Below are positions 34,969 through 43,603 of a stretch of 64,000 nt of DNA, one piece after another. The first letter of the stretch is position 1. Every line of letters begins with the position of its first letter. This DNA is from an uncultured Spirochaeta sp. (GTDB taxonomy: Bacteria > Spirochaetota > Spirochaetia > DSM-27196 > Alkalispirochaetaceae): assembly GCA_913030605.1 (NCBI GenBank), contig CAJWEZ010000013.1, forward strand, positions 1 to 64,000, given 5' to 3'. The position numbers and the translations under genes were made by a program. The notes under the pieces were generated by a model. It saw only the letters and a program-made list of their open reading frames with translations. It ran no database searches and was not told where the DNA came from.

Positions 34969-37900
34969 TCAGTACTCGAGTCTGCCTTCGATTCCCAACT
35001 GAATTCCTATGATATGGAGGGTTCCGGACGGATATTGTGCCGGGTCGCCGATCCAGCCAAGGTCACCGTAGGCGCTGATCTCTCCATTGGCTCCCACGAC
35101 GAGGGAGGTTCGGTGTCCCACGGTAACCTCGCTGCCGGAAAAGGTTCCGTCCTCGGTCGAGAGATCCACCGATACCCGCTCCGTGTGGCGGTAGTACGGT
35201 TCGTTCTCCAGTCGCCGGAGAGCCGGGAGCGGGGGGAAGCGTCGTACGAACCAGCGGTACTCCGCCGCGGTTCCCACGCTGGTGGTCCGGGGATTCGCAC
35301 CGTCCAGGGTGAGTGAGGAGTCGATCGACGCCTCCCGATCGTCGGTTCCGTAGAGCGTCGTCTGCTGCTCCAGCGCGATCGTCCAGGAGGGGGCGCCGTC
35401 GGGTACCGGTTCGTCCAGGGACAGGACCAGTCCGTTGCGGTACTCATCGCTGCGAAACCAGTCCGTTGCAGGTCGGCTTCCCTGGGTTCCAAAGAGGTTG
35501 ATCGCCACGGCGGTCAGGCTCAACTGCCAGCGCCTGAGATCCTCGAGGCTGTCCGCCTCCCAGGAACGGTCCCGTCGAACGATCGCCTGCACATCCGACG
35601 GTACCCACAGGTCCCGGGGGCGGGACCCCACCGCCCGGGCGAACTCGAGGCGCGCCTCGGCGGTGTAGTTCCGCGCAAGGTCCCCGGACCGGAGCGACCC
35701 CAGGCCGACGGAGCCGGCGTCCTGAAACAGTTCCATTAGGGGGACGGTGGACAGTGCGACCGGTTCGCGCGTCACCGATTGCAGCCAGCCGTCAAGGTCT
35801 CCGGAGAGGCTCCCTGAGGTCGCCTGTCGTTGCAGCGACCACGATCGGCGGTACTCCGGGGTCACCTGCCACGGGCGGCGACCCGACGGCCGGAGGTCGA
35901 GGGGCAGCCGGCTGGAGAGGGTGAGGCGATCCTCCTGGTCGCCGGAGACGGAACTGCGGCCGACGAACGCGCCGCCCGCATCCAGCACCCACGGTCCCAC
36001 CTCCAGTCCGAGGTCGGACCGCCCGCGGCGCTCCTGTCGCAGCCCTGCCTCAGGGAGCGGCACGAATCGCCGCGTGCTGGACAGCCAGGAGTCTGCATAG
36101 TCGCCGGTCTCCAGGGTGCGGTCCAGCGAAAGCACCGACGCCTCCCCCGACAGCCGAAGGGACGTGATCCCCACCGACACCGGTGCCAGTGTTGCGCGCC
36201 ACCGCTGTTCGATCTCGCGATCGTCGGCGCGATTGTCCGTGGCGACGGTGGCGCGGCCGGGAGATCCGGTGATACCGACCGAGAGTTCGCGGACCGCCAC
36301 GGGACCGGCGGTCGCGTAGTCCCGGAAAAAGCGTTCCGACAGCGTGACCGCCGACGCCGGTGCCAGCGGAACGGCCACGCGATGGCCAAACGCCCCGCTC
36401 CCGTCGCCGCCGTCGTCGCGGAGGGTGGCCTCCACCTCCGTCATGACGGGGCCGCGTTCCACCCGCGCCAGGGTGGTGCTGCGCAGGCTGCGGTCGCCCG
36501 CCGCCGGGGTTGCGCTCCCGCCGTAGCCGTCGTCCGCCGAGCGAAACCCCTCGCCCTGCGCCGCCACCCCCTGTTCCAGCGTGAGCGTCGTCCCCGCCAG
36601 GGCGCCGGAGTCGAGCGTCCGGGTCCACGCCGCGTCGACCCGTGCCGCCGCCGCGAACGTCGCCCGGGGATCGGCGGCGTGCAGCTCGTCGAGCGCAACC
36701 GCGCCCTGCGACAGTCCGCGGACGGCGAGGGTGGCGAGGCGCAGGTAGTCGTCTCCATCAGGGAGGCTGGCGGTGGCTCCGGCGACGCTCCCGCCGTCCA
36801 CGGACACGGTACCACTGTCGGTATCGACGCTGACCTCGTGCCATCCGCCGGTGAGCGCCGCCGCCGGTACCGTGACCCGAAGCTCCTGTGACGCCGGAGC
36901 ACCACGGTACGGCGAGAGCGAGAGTTCCACGACCTGGGAGTCGGTCCCGCCGCCGACGATCTCGCTCCCGCTGTCCTCGAGGGAGAGATACGCAGTCACC
37001 GTCCCGTACCGGTTGGTGGAGAAGTCGGGAATCGCGGTCTCGAACGAAACCGGGCTACCGTCGGTCGCGGCGCCGCTCCAGGACATGTGGAACACGCGCT
37101 GGGTGTCGGCGTCCCGAACAAAGCGGTCACGGACCACCGGATAGCGGTCGCGAAGGTCGGTGCCGGTACCCGCGCGCGGGTCCTCGGTCACGGAAACCGT
37201 CGCGGTGCCACCGGCGCGGCCGGTAACCGTCGCGGCGGCGGTCCGCGTGACGTCGACGCGGCCGACAAGCAGGCGCCCGGCGCCGATCGCGTCGGAACCG
37301 GAGGTGTTCTCGAGCAGGATGCGAACGCCGCGTACCGCCGAGAGGCGACCGCGATCCGCCGCGTCGAGTTCGATCGTCGCCGTCCGCCACCCGCCGGTGG
37401 CCAGGGACGTCGCAATCGTGGAGTCGGTGATCGCGGAACCGACGGCGGGGTCGAGCTGACCGGACCCGTTTCCATCCTCCGAATGCGGGCCACCGAGTCC
37501 CGGCGCGTCCTGCCCCGCCCGCCGGAGCCCCGCGGCGCTGTTGAACTCAAGCAACGGATCCACGGCGCTGGAGCCCTCGTCCAGCAGCCCGTCGGCATCG
37601 AGGTCCTCCGCCAGCGTACCCATCGCCAGAGTGAGCTGCGGGGTCCCTCCGGCGGGCAGGTTCGACGTGTCGTCGCCCACCGGCGGCAGCACGCGGTAAC
37701 GGATCGTGATCGTCCGCGCATCGCGGAGATCCGTTTCACCCGCCGACAGCCGTATCTGTGCTCCGATCCACGCGCCGGGGGCCACCGTATCCCACTCCAG
37801 CACCGCCACCGGTCCGGTATAGGCGTCGTCGGTACTCACGGCGACGTAGGGTCCCACCCGACCTCCGGTGGTATCGGCATCGGCGGACCTGGTCTGACCG

Positions 37901-39993
37901 TACGGCAGCAGGGAGACGTTTCCAAGGGCGTCGACGGACCAGTAGTCGCGGTATCTGAGCGGCGCCCGGTCCGCCGGTGCCAGCGGCTGACCACTCGTGG
38001 CGCCGGGGTCCGCGGCGGCGGGGAAGAGCGTCTCCGCGTTCGGCGTGACCGTCGTCGCGAGCTCCGTGGCGCCGGCCAGGCGCATGAAGCCGGTGGTATC
38101 CGCCTGGGACACCTGCAGCGCCGCGGCGCCGTCCACCAGCAGGGATTCGCCGGCGTAGGTGGCGCCGGTGGAGACGGTGACACGGCCGGGGTGCTCGTCG
38201 AGCTGTGACGAGTAGCTGTCGGTGGCACGGGTCCAGCGCAGCCCCGCCGCGAGCGCCAGCGACAGCTTCGGGGTGGCCTGCCAGCGATTTCCCGAGATCG
38301 CCACGATGTCCGCCCCGCCTCCGCCGCGGGTGTACTCGCGGTAGGAGACATCCACCACCGCATTCTCTGAAACCGAATCCGGCAGTTCGAGGGTCCCGGT
38401 GGCGGGATCGAAGGTGACGCCGCCCACCGGTTGCCCGTCGGCGGTGACCGACACCGTGCCGGGAACGACATCACCGTCCAGGATCAGCTCCTGCTGGTCG
38501 CGGCGGTATGAGAGCAGCAGCTCCACGTCGGAGGTCGGCACCTCCGACGCCGCCCGGGGGCCGTACATGGCGGCGTTGGCGTCGCGCGGTGTGCGCGTCG
38601 CGAACGGGTAGCGCCACGCCAGCCCGCCGACGGCGGCGCCACGCCCGGTGAGTTCCACCACATCACTGCTGCCGATCCGCCGCACGGTGTAGGCGGCGGC
38701 GTCATCGATCGGCGTGCGGGTGCCGGTGTGCACGAGTTCCAGGCGTAGTCCGTCCACGTCGTCGCCGGCGATGTCCTCGGGGAGTCGGTACACATTGGCG
38801 GCCTCGAACGGCGACCACAGGCCCGGCCGGCTCAGGATCAGGGCGTCGCGACCGTCGGCAAGCGGAAGACGGTAGTCGCCCATGTCCGGACCGCCGGTGA
38901 CGCTCCCGCCGGTGACCGCACCGAAAAGGTCTCCACCGGTGAAAGAGAACGCCACAGCGCTCCCCTCGGTGGGGGCGAGCGTCTGGCCGTCCAGCGGAAG
39001 AAGCGCGCCGCCTCCGGCGCCCGGCTGGCCCACCGCCGTTCCGCCGGTCGTGTAGTACACCGCCAGGGTGCCCTCCGATTCGGCGACGGCGCGGGAGACG
39101 CGGAGCACACCGGTGGCACGATCGATCACGTAGTCACCGGCGGTCGGGTCCAGGACGCGGTAGCTCCGCGGACCCACGGTTCCGCCGGCGGCGAGTACCG
39201 AGCCGTCGGGGTCCGAGAACAGGACCACGACCGAATCGATACCACCGTCGGGGAGGACGAAACGCCGACCGCGGAGGTACGCGTGCGCCGGGAGGCGCTG
39301 CTCGGACACCACGCCGCCGCCGGCGAGTCTCAGGCGTCGCGCCTGAGACTGTTCCAGCTGCAGCAGAAACTCGTGGGAGGTCTGCGCCGTCTCCAGGCGT
39401 ACCACCGCTCCCGGGGTGGGGGCGGCGCCGGCGCGCGCCTCCGGACTCCCGCGGTACTGGTAGGGATACGGCCGGATCGCAAGTGGCACGTTGCCCACCA
39501 CCAGCTCGCGGAGCAGCTGGTCTTCGTCGGCGTAATATCCCGCGGCGATCGTGTTCACGTCGGAGGCGTCGGAGAAACTTGCCTCAAAGAAGTACTGCCG
39601 GTACAGCCACAGCGAGAGGGTGAGGTCGACCGTCTGCGCGAAGAGTTCTGTCTCGAACCCCGGGTAGGTGTACGGTGCCGTCACGCGACTGCCGGTCGAC
39701 TCGTCCCGAGGATGGATCGCGAACCCCGTCGCCAGGCGCGAACCGGCGGTCCATGATCCCAGGAGATAGAGTTCGACGTCGGCGTCGCCGGTCTGCAGGT
39801 CGAACAGCGCCGGCGGTGCCTCTTCCTCCAGAAACGGGTTTGCCGGTCGCCATCCGCCGGGGGCGGACGGTGCCGATTGTGCCGGGATCCGGGCCGGAGA
39901 GAGGGTGAAAACCAGCCCCGCAAGAAACAGACCGACGCGGCGCCAATGAATGAAGCTTTTTGTCAGTTTCGCGTGGCTTGAGCCCACGCACAC
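34969..39993 (-). CDS. Giant (1674-aa) outer-membrane/cell-surface protein, SprA-like in style
   Basis: The signal peptide is near 20-40 (GLFLAGLVFTL then PAQS). An N-terminal portion has barrel-like strands (ELFAQTVDLTLSLWLYRQYF) and repeated segments of the form YRVLDPTAGDYVIDRATGVLRV, which resemble stretches of the Bacteroidetes SprA translocon. Middle domains look Ig/jelly-roll-like (VRGVRILLENTSGSDAIGAGRL). The last ~550 residues are again alternating strands. The C-terminus GIEGRLEY ends in Tyr, as BAM substrates can. The resemblance to SprA is by pattern only. Start GTG 39993 is uncertain; an in-frame GTG at 39987 is possible. It is the first gene of an operon running into two further barrels and mutL. 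Confidence 0.65.
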   Translation of the reverse strand: MCVGSSHAKLTKSFIHWRRVGLFLAGLVFTLSPARIPAQSAPSAPGGWRPANPFLEEEAPPALFDLQTGDADVELYLLGSWTAGSRLATGFAIHPRDESTGSRVTAPYTYPGFETELFAQTVDLTLSLWLYRQYFFEASFSDASDVNTIAAGYYADEDQLLRELVVGNVPLAIRPYPYQYRGSPEARAGAAPTPGAVVRLETAQTSHEFLLQLEQSQARRLRLAGGGVVSEQRLPAHAYLRGRRFVLPDGGIDSVVVLFSDPDGSVLAAGGTVGPRSYRVLDPTAGDYVIDRATGVLRVSRAVAESEGTLAVYYTTGGTAVGQPGAGGGALLPLDGQTLAPTEGSAVAFSFTGGDLFGAVTGGSVTGGPDMGDYRLPLADGRDALILSRPGLWSPFEAANVYRLPEDIAGDDVDGLRLELVHTGTRTPIDDAAAYTVRRIGSSDVVELTGRGAAVGGLAWRYPFATRTPRDANAAMYGPRAASEVPTSDVELLLSYRRDQQELILDGDVVPGTVSVTADGQPVGGVTFDPATGTLELPDSVSENAVVDVSYREYTRGGGGADIVAISGNRWQATPKLSLALAAGLRWTRATDSYSSQLDEHPGRVTVSTGATYAGESLLVDGAAALQVSQADTTGFMRLAGATELATTVTPNAETLFPAAADPGATSGQPLAPADRAPLRYRDYWSVDALGNVSLLPYGQTRSADADTTGGRVGPYVAVSTDDAYTGPVAVLEWDTVAPGAWIGAQIRLSAGETDLRDARTITIRYRVLPPVGDDTSNLPAGGTPQLTLAMGTLAEDLDADGLLDEGSSAVDPLLEFNSAAGLRRAGQDAPGLGGPHSEDGNGSGQLDPAVGSAITDSTIATSLATGGWRTATIELDAADRGRLSAVRGVRILLENTSGSDAIGAGRLLVGRVDVTRTAAATVTGRAGGTATVSVTEDPRAGTGTDLRDRYPVVRDRFVRDADTQRVFHMSWSGAATDGSPVSFETAIPDFSTNRYGTVTAYLSLEDSGSEIVGGGTDSQVVELSLSPYRGAPASQELRVTVPAAALTGGWHEVSVDTDSGTVSVDGGSVAGATASLPDGDDYLRLATLAVRGLSQGAVALDELHAADPRATFAAAARVDAAWTRTLDSGALAGTTLTLEQGVAAQGEGFRSADDGYGGSATPAAGDRSLRSTTLARVERGPVMTEVEATLRDDGGDGSGAFGHRVAVPLAPASAVTLSERFFRDYATAGPVAVRELSVGITGSPGRATVATDNRADDREIEQRWRATLAPVSVGITSLRLSGEASVLSLDRTLETGDYADSWLSSTRRFVPLPEAGLRQERRGRSDLGLEVGPWVLDAGGAFVGRSSVSGDQEDRLTLSSRLPLDLRPSGRRPWQVTPEYRRSWSLQRQATSGSLSGDLDGWLQSVTREPVALSTVPLMELFQDAGSVGLGSLRSGDLARNYTAEARLEFARAVGSRPRDLWVPSDVQAIVRRDRSWEADSLEDLRRWQLSLTAVAINLFGTQGSRPATDWFRSDEYRNGLVLSLDEPVPDGAPSWTIALEQQTTLYGTDDREASIDSSLTLDGANPRTTSVGTAAEYRWFVRRFPPLPALRRLENEPYYRHTERVSVDLSTEDGTFSGSEVTVGHRTSLVVGANGEISAYGDLGWIGDPAQYPSGTLHIIGIQLGIEGRLEY

Positions 39994-39994
39994 G

Positions 39995-40008
39995 ACTATA
40001 GTATGATT
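39995..40008. promoter_or_regulatory. Symmetric -10 region shared by divergent genes
   Basis: ACTATAGT (39995-40002) is a perfect palindrome. On the plus strand TATGAT (40002-40007) pairs with TTGAGC (39978-39983), 18-nt spacer. On the minus strand CATACT or TACTAT (ending 40000 or 39999) lies 5-6 nt before the GTG start of the giant protein. Confidence 0.5.
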
Positions 40009-40022
40009 TGGCAGACAATACT

Positions 40023-40949
40023 ATGAACAGCGAGAGCGACAAAGCGGAAGCCTTCGTCGGGAGGCTGCTTCAGAATCCTGCGTTGAACGGCTTCTCGGCC
40101 CTGCAGCAGGAAGAGCAGATCATTCAGTTTCTCCACGTGAACGCGGCGCAACTTGCGCCCACCCTGAGCTCGGCGCAGTTTTTCCCCGGAAAGAACTGGA
40201 ATGCGGTCTTCTCACTGCTGGTCTCCAAGCTCACGGAGGTGATCGACCGGTCGCTCTTCGCGGACCTGGAACAGATTCTCACCGAGCGGATCGACTACAC
40301 GTTCATTCAGCTGCTCCGGCAGCAGCAGGCGGACAAGGACATGATCGTCCGGCAGCTCATGACGCTGGTCCGCAAGCTGCTGCAGAAGAGTGAGGCGCGC
40401 CGAGCGTTTACCGGACCGTACACGGCGCTGCACTTCGGTCTCGCCGACCGCTACGTCGAAGAGGTGTTCTCCCGCAAATCGTATATTCACTTCGAACTCA
40501 CCAAGGTTCAGCGTCTGCGCATGGGCAAGGAAGAGGTGCGCAACTTCGTGGATGTGACGCTGCTGCTCAAACCCTCAGTGTTCATGCTTGGTTCCTCCGC
40601 GCAGTCGCAGCAGGACCGCGCCACCGGCATGGTGCAGAATCAGTTTGCGGAGAAGGTGCTCGGATCCCTCAAGAAGGAGCTGAAGCTGATTCCGGAGCAG
40701 GTCCTCGCCAGCGCCGTCCACGCCAGCGTCTCCTTCAACGAGAACCGGTTTGTGGAGGCCACCTCGCGTCTCGCCGCGATCATCAGTGCCCGGAGCCGCA
40801 ACTACCAGGCCAACATCAAGGTGGACCGCGGCGCCGACAGTCCCGACAAAAGCTGGCTGAACACCGCCCGCCGCAACTACAAGTTCTACGGGTTCGATAT
40901 CAAGATGCTCGACGAGCTGTACAAAATCGCCGCGGAAAACGTCTGGTAG
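40023..40949 (+). CDS. Conserved-looking cytoplasmic hypothetical protein
   Basis: 308 residues, mostly helical, soluble, no signal peptide and no Cys. Segments such as MIVRQLMTLVRKLLQKSEARRAF and WLNTARRNYKFYGFDIKMLDELYKIA are well structured, but I recognise no family. No Shine-Dalgarno precedes the ATG; an in-frame TTG at 40008 is an alternative start, but a promoter -10 lies right next to it. It is 6 nt from the voltage-sensor gene, so the two probably work together or share regulation. Confidence 0.75.
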   Translation: MNSESDKAEAFVGRLLQNPALNGFSALQQEEQIIQFLHVNAAQLAPTLSSAQFFPGKNWNAVFSLLVSKLTEVIDRSLFADLEQILTERIDYTFIQLLRQQQADKDMIVRQLMTLVRKLLQKSEARRAFTGPYTALHFGLADRYVEEVFSRKSYIHFELTKVQRLRMGKEEVRNFVDVTLLLKPSVFMLGSSAQSQQDRATGMVQNQFAEKVLGSLKKELKLIPEQVLASAVHASVSFNENRFVEATSRLAAIISARSRNYQANIKVDRGADSPDKSWLNTARRNYKFYGFDIKMLDELYKIAAENVW

Positions 40950-40955
40950 GTTGCC

Positions 40956-42080
40956 ATGAGTAAGACCCGTTCGTTCCTGGAAAACCTGGTTCTCGTCGCG
41001 ATCGTCCTGGTGCTGGTGCAGACCTTTCTGGAGGATCTGGCCACCGTCCTGGGGTGGACCGTTGCGACGCGGCGCGCGCTGCTCCTGGCGGGCTTTTTCT
41101 TCGACCTGTTTTTCACCGTCGAGTTTCTCGTCCGCTGCTACGATGCCTTCCGCTATCGCCGGCTGGGCTTCTACCTGTGGTTCGACCGCGGCTGGATCGA
41201 CTTTCTGGCCAGCGTGCCGCTGCTGCTGCTGAACTCCGGACCCAGCGTGCTGGCGATGTACGTGGGCGGCGTTTCGATTATCGGGGTCGGCGGGATGCTC
41301 AACGTCCTCAAGGTCGTGAAGGCGATCCGTATCGCCCGCGTTCTGCGGCTCCTGCGGGTGCTCAAGATCTTCCGTCGGATCAAGAACACCGACTCGGTGA
41401 TGGCGCAGCGACACGTGGCGATGATCAGTGCGATCACCGTGTCCGTGTTCGTCTTCATTCTGCTGGCGCTGTCCATCGGTGGAACGGTGGTTCCGTTCCC
41501 GTCGATCGACCAGACCTACCAGGAGCAGGCGATTTCCGCGGCCGACTACGTCGCCGCCGAGGGGCTCGCCGATACCGGGCGCGAGGCGGATCTCGCGCGG
41601 TTCGCGGCGACGCAGTCGGCGATCCTGACGGTCGAACAGGGCGGCGAGGTCCGGTACAGCCGCTACGACCAGGAACACCTCGATCGCTACTTTCAGGCGG
41701 TTGACTACGGCTTGTTGCCGCGCGGTCCGGTGGACGTGTTTGTGGACCTGACGCCGATCAACCGTGACCAGGCCGCCGATAATCTGCGCTACTTCGTCCT
41801 GATCGTGGGGCTGATCCTGGTGCTCATGTTCGTCTACAGCCCGCACTTCGCGCTCACGGTTACGGACCCGATTCACGTCATGCGACGCGGCATGGGCGAA
41901 AAGAACTACTCGCTCGAGGTACGGGTGCCGTCGGAGTATCGGGACGACGACATCTATCGCCTGGCCCGGGAGTACAACCGTGTCTTTCTGCCGATGAAGG
42001 ACCGTGAGAACGCGTCCGATGAGGCCGAACCGGCGGCGAGCCACCTGAGCATGGGCGACATCAAGGACCTCTTCGACTGA
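40956..42080 (+). CDS. Voltage-sensor-domain protein lacking a pore filter, with extracytoplasmic and HAMP-like parts
   Basis: 374 residues. S1 (about 8-30), S2 (about 42-62, FFTVEFLVRC with the usual acidic residue), S3 (about 80-98, WIDFLASVPLLL) and an S4 with Arg/Lys every third residue (KAIRIARVLRLLRVLKIFRR, about 122-141) make a standard voltage sensor. TM5 (about 154-175) is followed by a ~100-residue extracytoplasmic domain instead of a P-loop; no TVGYG or similar filter is seen. TM6 (about 279-300) leads into TDPIHVMRRGM and a HAMP-like amphipathic stretch. The layout looks like a sensor, not a channel. It is cotranscribed with the upstream hypothetical and the DUF503 gene. Confidence 0.75.
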   Translation: MSKTRSFLENLVLVAIVLVLVQTFLEDLATVLGWTVATRRALLLAGFFFDLFFTVEFLVRCYDAFRYRRLGFYLWFDRGWIDFLASVPLLLLNSGPSVLAMYVGGVSIIGVGGMLNVLKVVKAIRIARVLRLLRVLKIFRRIKNTDSVMAQRHVAMISAITVSVFVFILLALSIGGTVVPFPSIDQTYQEQAISAADYVAAEGLADTGREADLARFAATQSAILTVEQGGEVRYSRYDQEHLDRYFQAVDYGLLPRGPVDVFVDLTPINRDQAADNLRYFVLIVGLILVLMFVYSPHFALTVTDPIHVMRRGMGEKNYSLEVRVPSEYRDDDIYRLAREYNRVFLPMKDRENASDEAEPAASHLSMGDIKDLFD

Positions 42081-42084
42081 TCAC

Positions 42085-42375
42085 ATGACCGTTGCGATGC
42101 TCCTGGCGATACTCGAGATTCCCGACCTCACGTCGATCAAGGACAAACGTCGGATTGTTGTGAGTCTCCGGGATCGACTGATCCGGAAGTTCAAGGTCAG
42201 CGCCGCTGAGGTCGACCTCCACGACAGCCTGAGCTTTGCCCAGATCGGCGTGGCGCTGGTGTGCAACGACCGACGCCACGGCGAGCGGGTCATGCAGAAG
42301 GTACTTACGTTCATCGAGGATCAGCTGCCGGGGCGGGTGCACGAGGTCCAGACCCACACCGAAATCTACGAGTAG
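42085..42375 (+). CDS. DUF503 (YlxP-like) protein
   Basis: 96 residues, full family length. DUF503 proteins are small alpha/beta-fold proteins often encoded near ribosome-maturation genes; biochemical function is unclear. Matching features are LEIPDLTSIKDKRRIVVSLRD-like N-terminal strand-helix and the conserved HDSLSFAQIGVALV core. The gene begins 4 nt after the voltage-sensor stop and ends that operon, convergent with the ComFB-like gene. Confidence 0.85.
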   Translation: MTVAMLLAILEIPDLTSIKDKRRIVVSLRDRLIRKFKVSAAEVDLHDSLSFAQIGVALVCNDRRHGERVMQKVLTFIEDQLPGRVHEVQTHTEIYE

Positions 42376-42444
42376 CGCTCCAGGATCGGCCGCAACGCGG
42401 TCTCGCCGTGCGGCGAGGGGAACGCCACTCTGTCGACCGTCGCC

Positions 42445-43125
42445 CTACACCGGAAACAGGTACAGATCGGGCAGACGATGATCGCGTTCCAGGTCGACCA
42501 CCTGGTTGGCACCATCGTCGCTCTGCAGCTCCACCGAGAAGTGGTGGGACAGGTCGTAGTAGCCCTTCGCGGAGGCGACCAGTTCGAAGTCAAACGTCTG
42601 CGAAACGCCGGCGGCGTCGGCATCCGCCGGGGCCGGCCAGAAAATGAACGTGCCCGGGGTCCGGTCAGAAATACGGTAGGGGTTGGTCCACCGTTCGTCG
42701 AACATTTCCACCGGCTTCCCGCCAAGGCGCAGTTCCACGTCGATATCCGAGACCGGCATGAACGCCGCGCCGTCGAGAATCCGTCCCTTGATCGTGGGAA
42801 AATTGAAACAGGCGCCGGCACCCCGACTCGTGGCGGTCTGGTCGTAATAGGCCCGTCGCACGGCACTCACGCGTCCCAGTGCCTCGTGGGTCAGTTTGAC
42901 CACGTCGACCATGAGCTGCTGGTCCTTCTGGAGGTCGGCTGTGAGGTGGGCCAGCCCGCGTCCCGAACTCACGTAGCGCGGCGGAACGCGGTTGAGGACG
43001 TAGCACACCGCGTCGGTGCGGCACTGCGGCGCCGTGCAGTAGCGTTGCGCCCCCGCCTGATCCTCGCTGCAGATTTCCTCCACCGTGGCGCGCACGAGCT
43101 CTTCCATCAGGTTATGAATCTCCAT
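42445..43125 (-). CDS. ComFB-domain protein with a C-terminal beta domain
   Basis: 226 residues from the ATG at 43125. The N-terminal ~75 residues match the late-competence ComFB family: MEIHNLMEELVRATVEEI, then Cys-bearing YCTAPQCRTDAVCYVLNRVP and PRYVSSGRG. The C-terminal ~100 residues are beta-rich (FPTIKGRILDGAAFMPVSDI) and look like a carboxypeptidase-regulatory-like or similar domain, which is not part of classic ComFB. Cyanobacterial ComFB homologues have been reported to bind cyclic dinucleotides, so a second-messenger role is possible here. The start overlaps the 3' end of the upstream gene by 14 nt. Confidence 0.8.
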   Translation of the reverse strand: MEIHNLMEELVRATVEEICSEDQAGAQRYCTAPQCRTDAVCYVLNRVPPRYVSSGRGLAHLTADLQKDQQLMVDVVKLTHEALGRVSAVRRAYYDQTATSRGAGACFNFPTIKGRILDGAAFMPVSDIDVELRLGGKPVEMFDERWTNPYRISDRTPGTFIFWPAPADADAAGVSQTFDFELVASAKGYYDLSHHFSVELQSDDGANQVVDLERDHRLPDLYLFPV

Positions 43126-43570
43126 ACGAGGCTCCCTTTTCGTTTTCCATCTGAATCTCGAAGATCTCCTGGTTGGCGTCAACGGCATCACGGAAATCGC
43201 GGATCGTTTCCTTGAGGGCGAAGTAGTTGAGGCCGGCGAAGTAGATCTTGGAGAAGATCGTGTAGCTGATTTCCTGTTGATCGATCTGCAGGGAGAGGTA
43301 GCACCCGTACTCGTAGAGCGTGTGAAGCATCTCCTCGATCCGCTCACGGACGAAGTCCGCCATGATGTTCCCAAAGGTAAAGGTAAAGGCGAGCTCGAGG
43401 AATTTGGAGTCGGAGTCGATAAAGAACCCCGCCTGAAACCCGTCGGGGGCGACAAACCCCGCGCTGTAGCTGTCCTCGGTGACTTCACCTTCCTGGATTT
43501 CGTAGCCCAGCTCCCGGAGAAGGACCTGGGTTCTGCGGATTCGTTCCTGCATCAGTCGACTTGGCTTCAT
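43112..43570 (-). CDS. Hypothetical protein coupled to the ComFB-like gene
   Basis: 152 residues from the ATG at 43570; in-frame ATGs at 43594 and 43591 would add eight residues. Soluble alpha/beta protein with GYEIQEGEVTEDSYSAGF and LELAFTFTFGNIMADFVRERI, suggestive of a YbjN or secretion-chaperone-like fold, but I cannot assign a family. It ends inside the first codons of the ComFB-like gene, so the two are translated together. It begins shortly after the TtcA-like stop. Confidence 0.7.
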   Translation of the reverse strand: MKPSRLMQERIRRTQVLLRELGYEIQEGEVTEDSYSAGFVAPDGFQAGFFIDSDSKFLELAFTFTFGNIMADFVRERIEEMLHTLYEYGCYLSLQIDQQEISYTIFSKIYFAGLNYFALKETIRDFRDAVDANQEIFEIQMENEKGASYGDS

Positions 43571-43603
43571 ATACGCTTTTCGAGTGTACATCATCCGTGG
43601 GTG

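Noticed and set aside
34969-39993. A full type 9 secretion system
   Set aside because: Only SprA-like segments are seen. None of the other known T9SS genes (porK/L/M/N, porV) is in the window.
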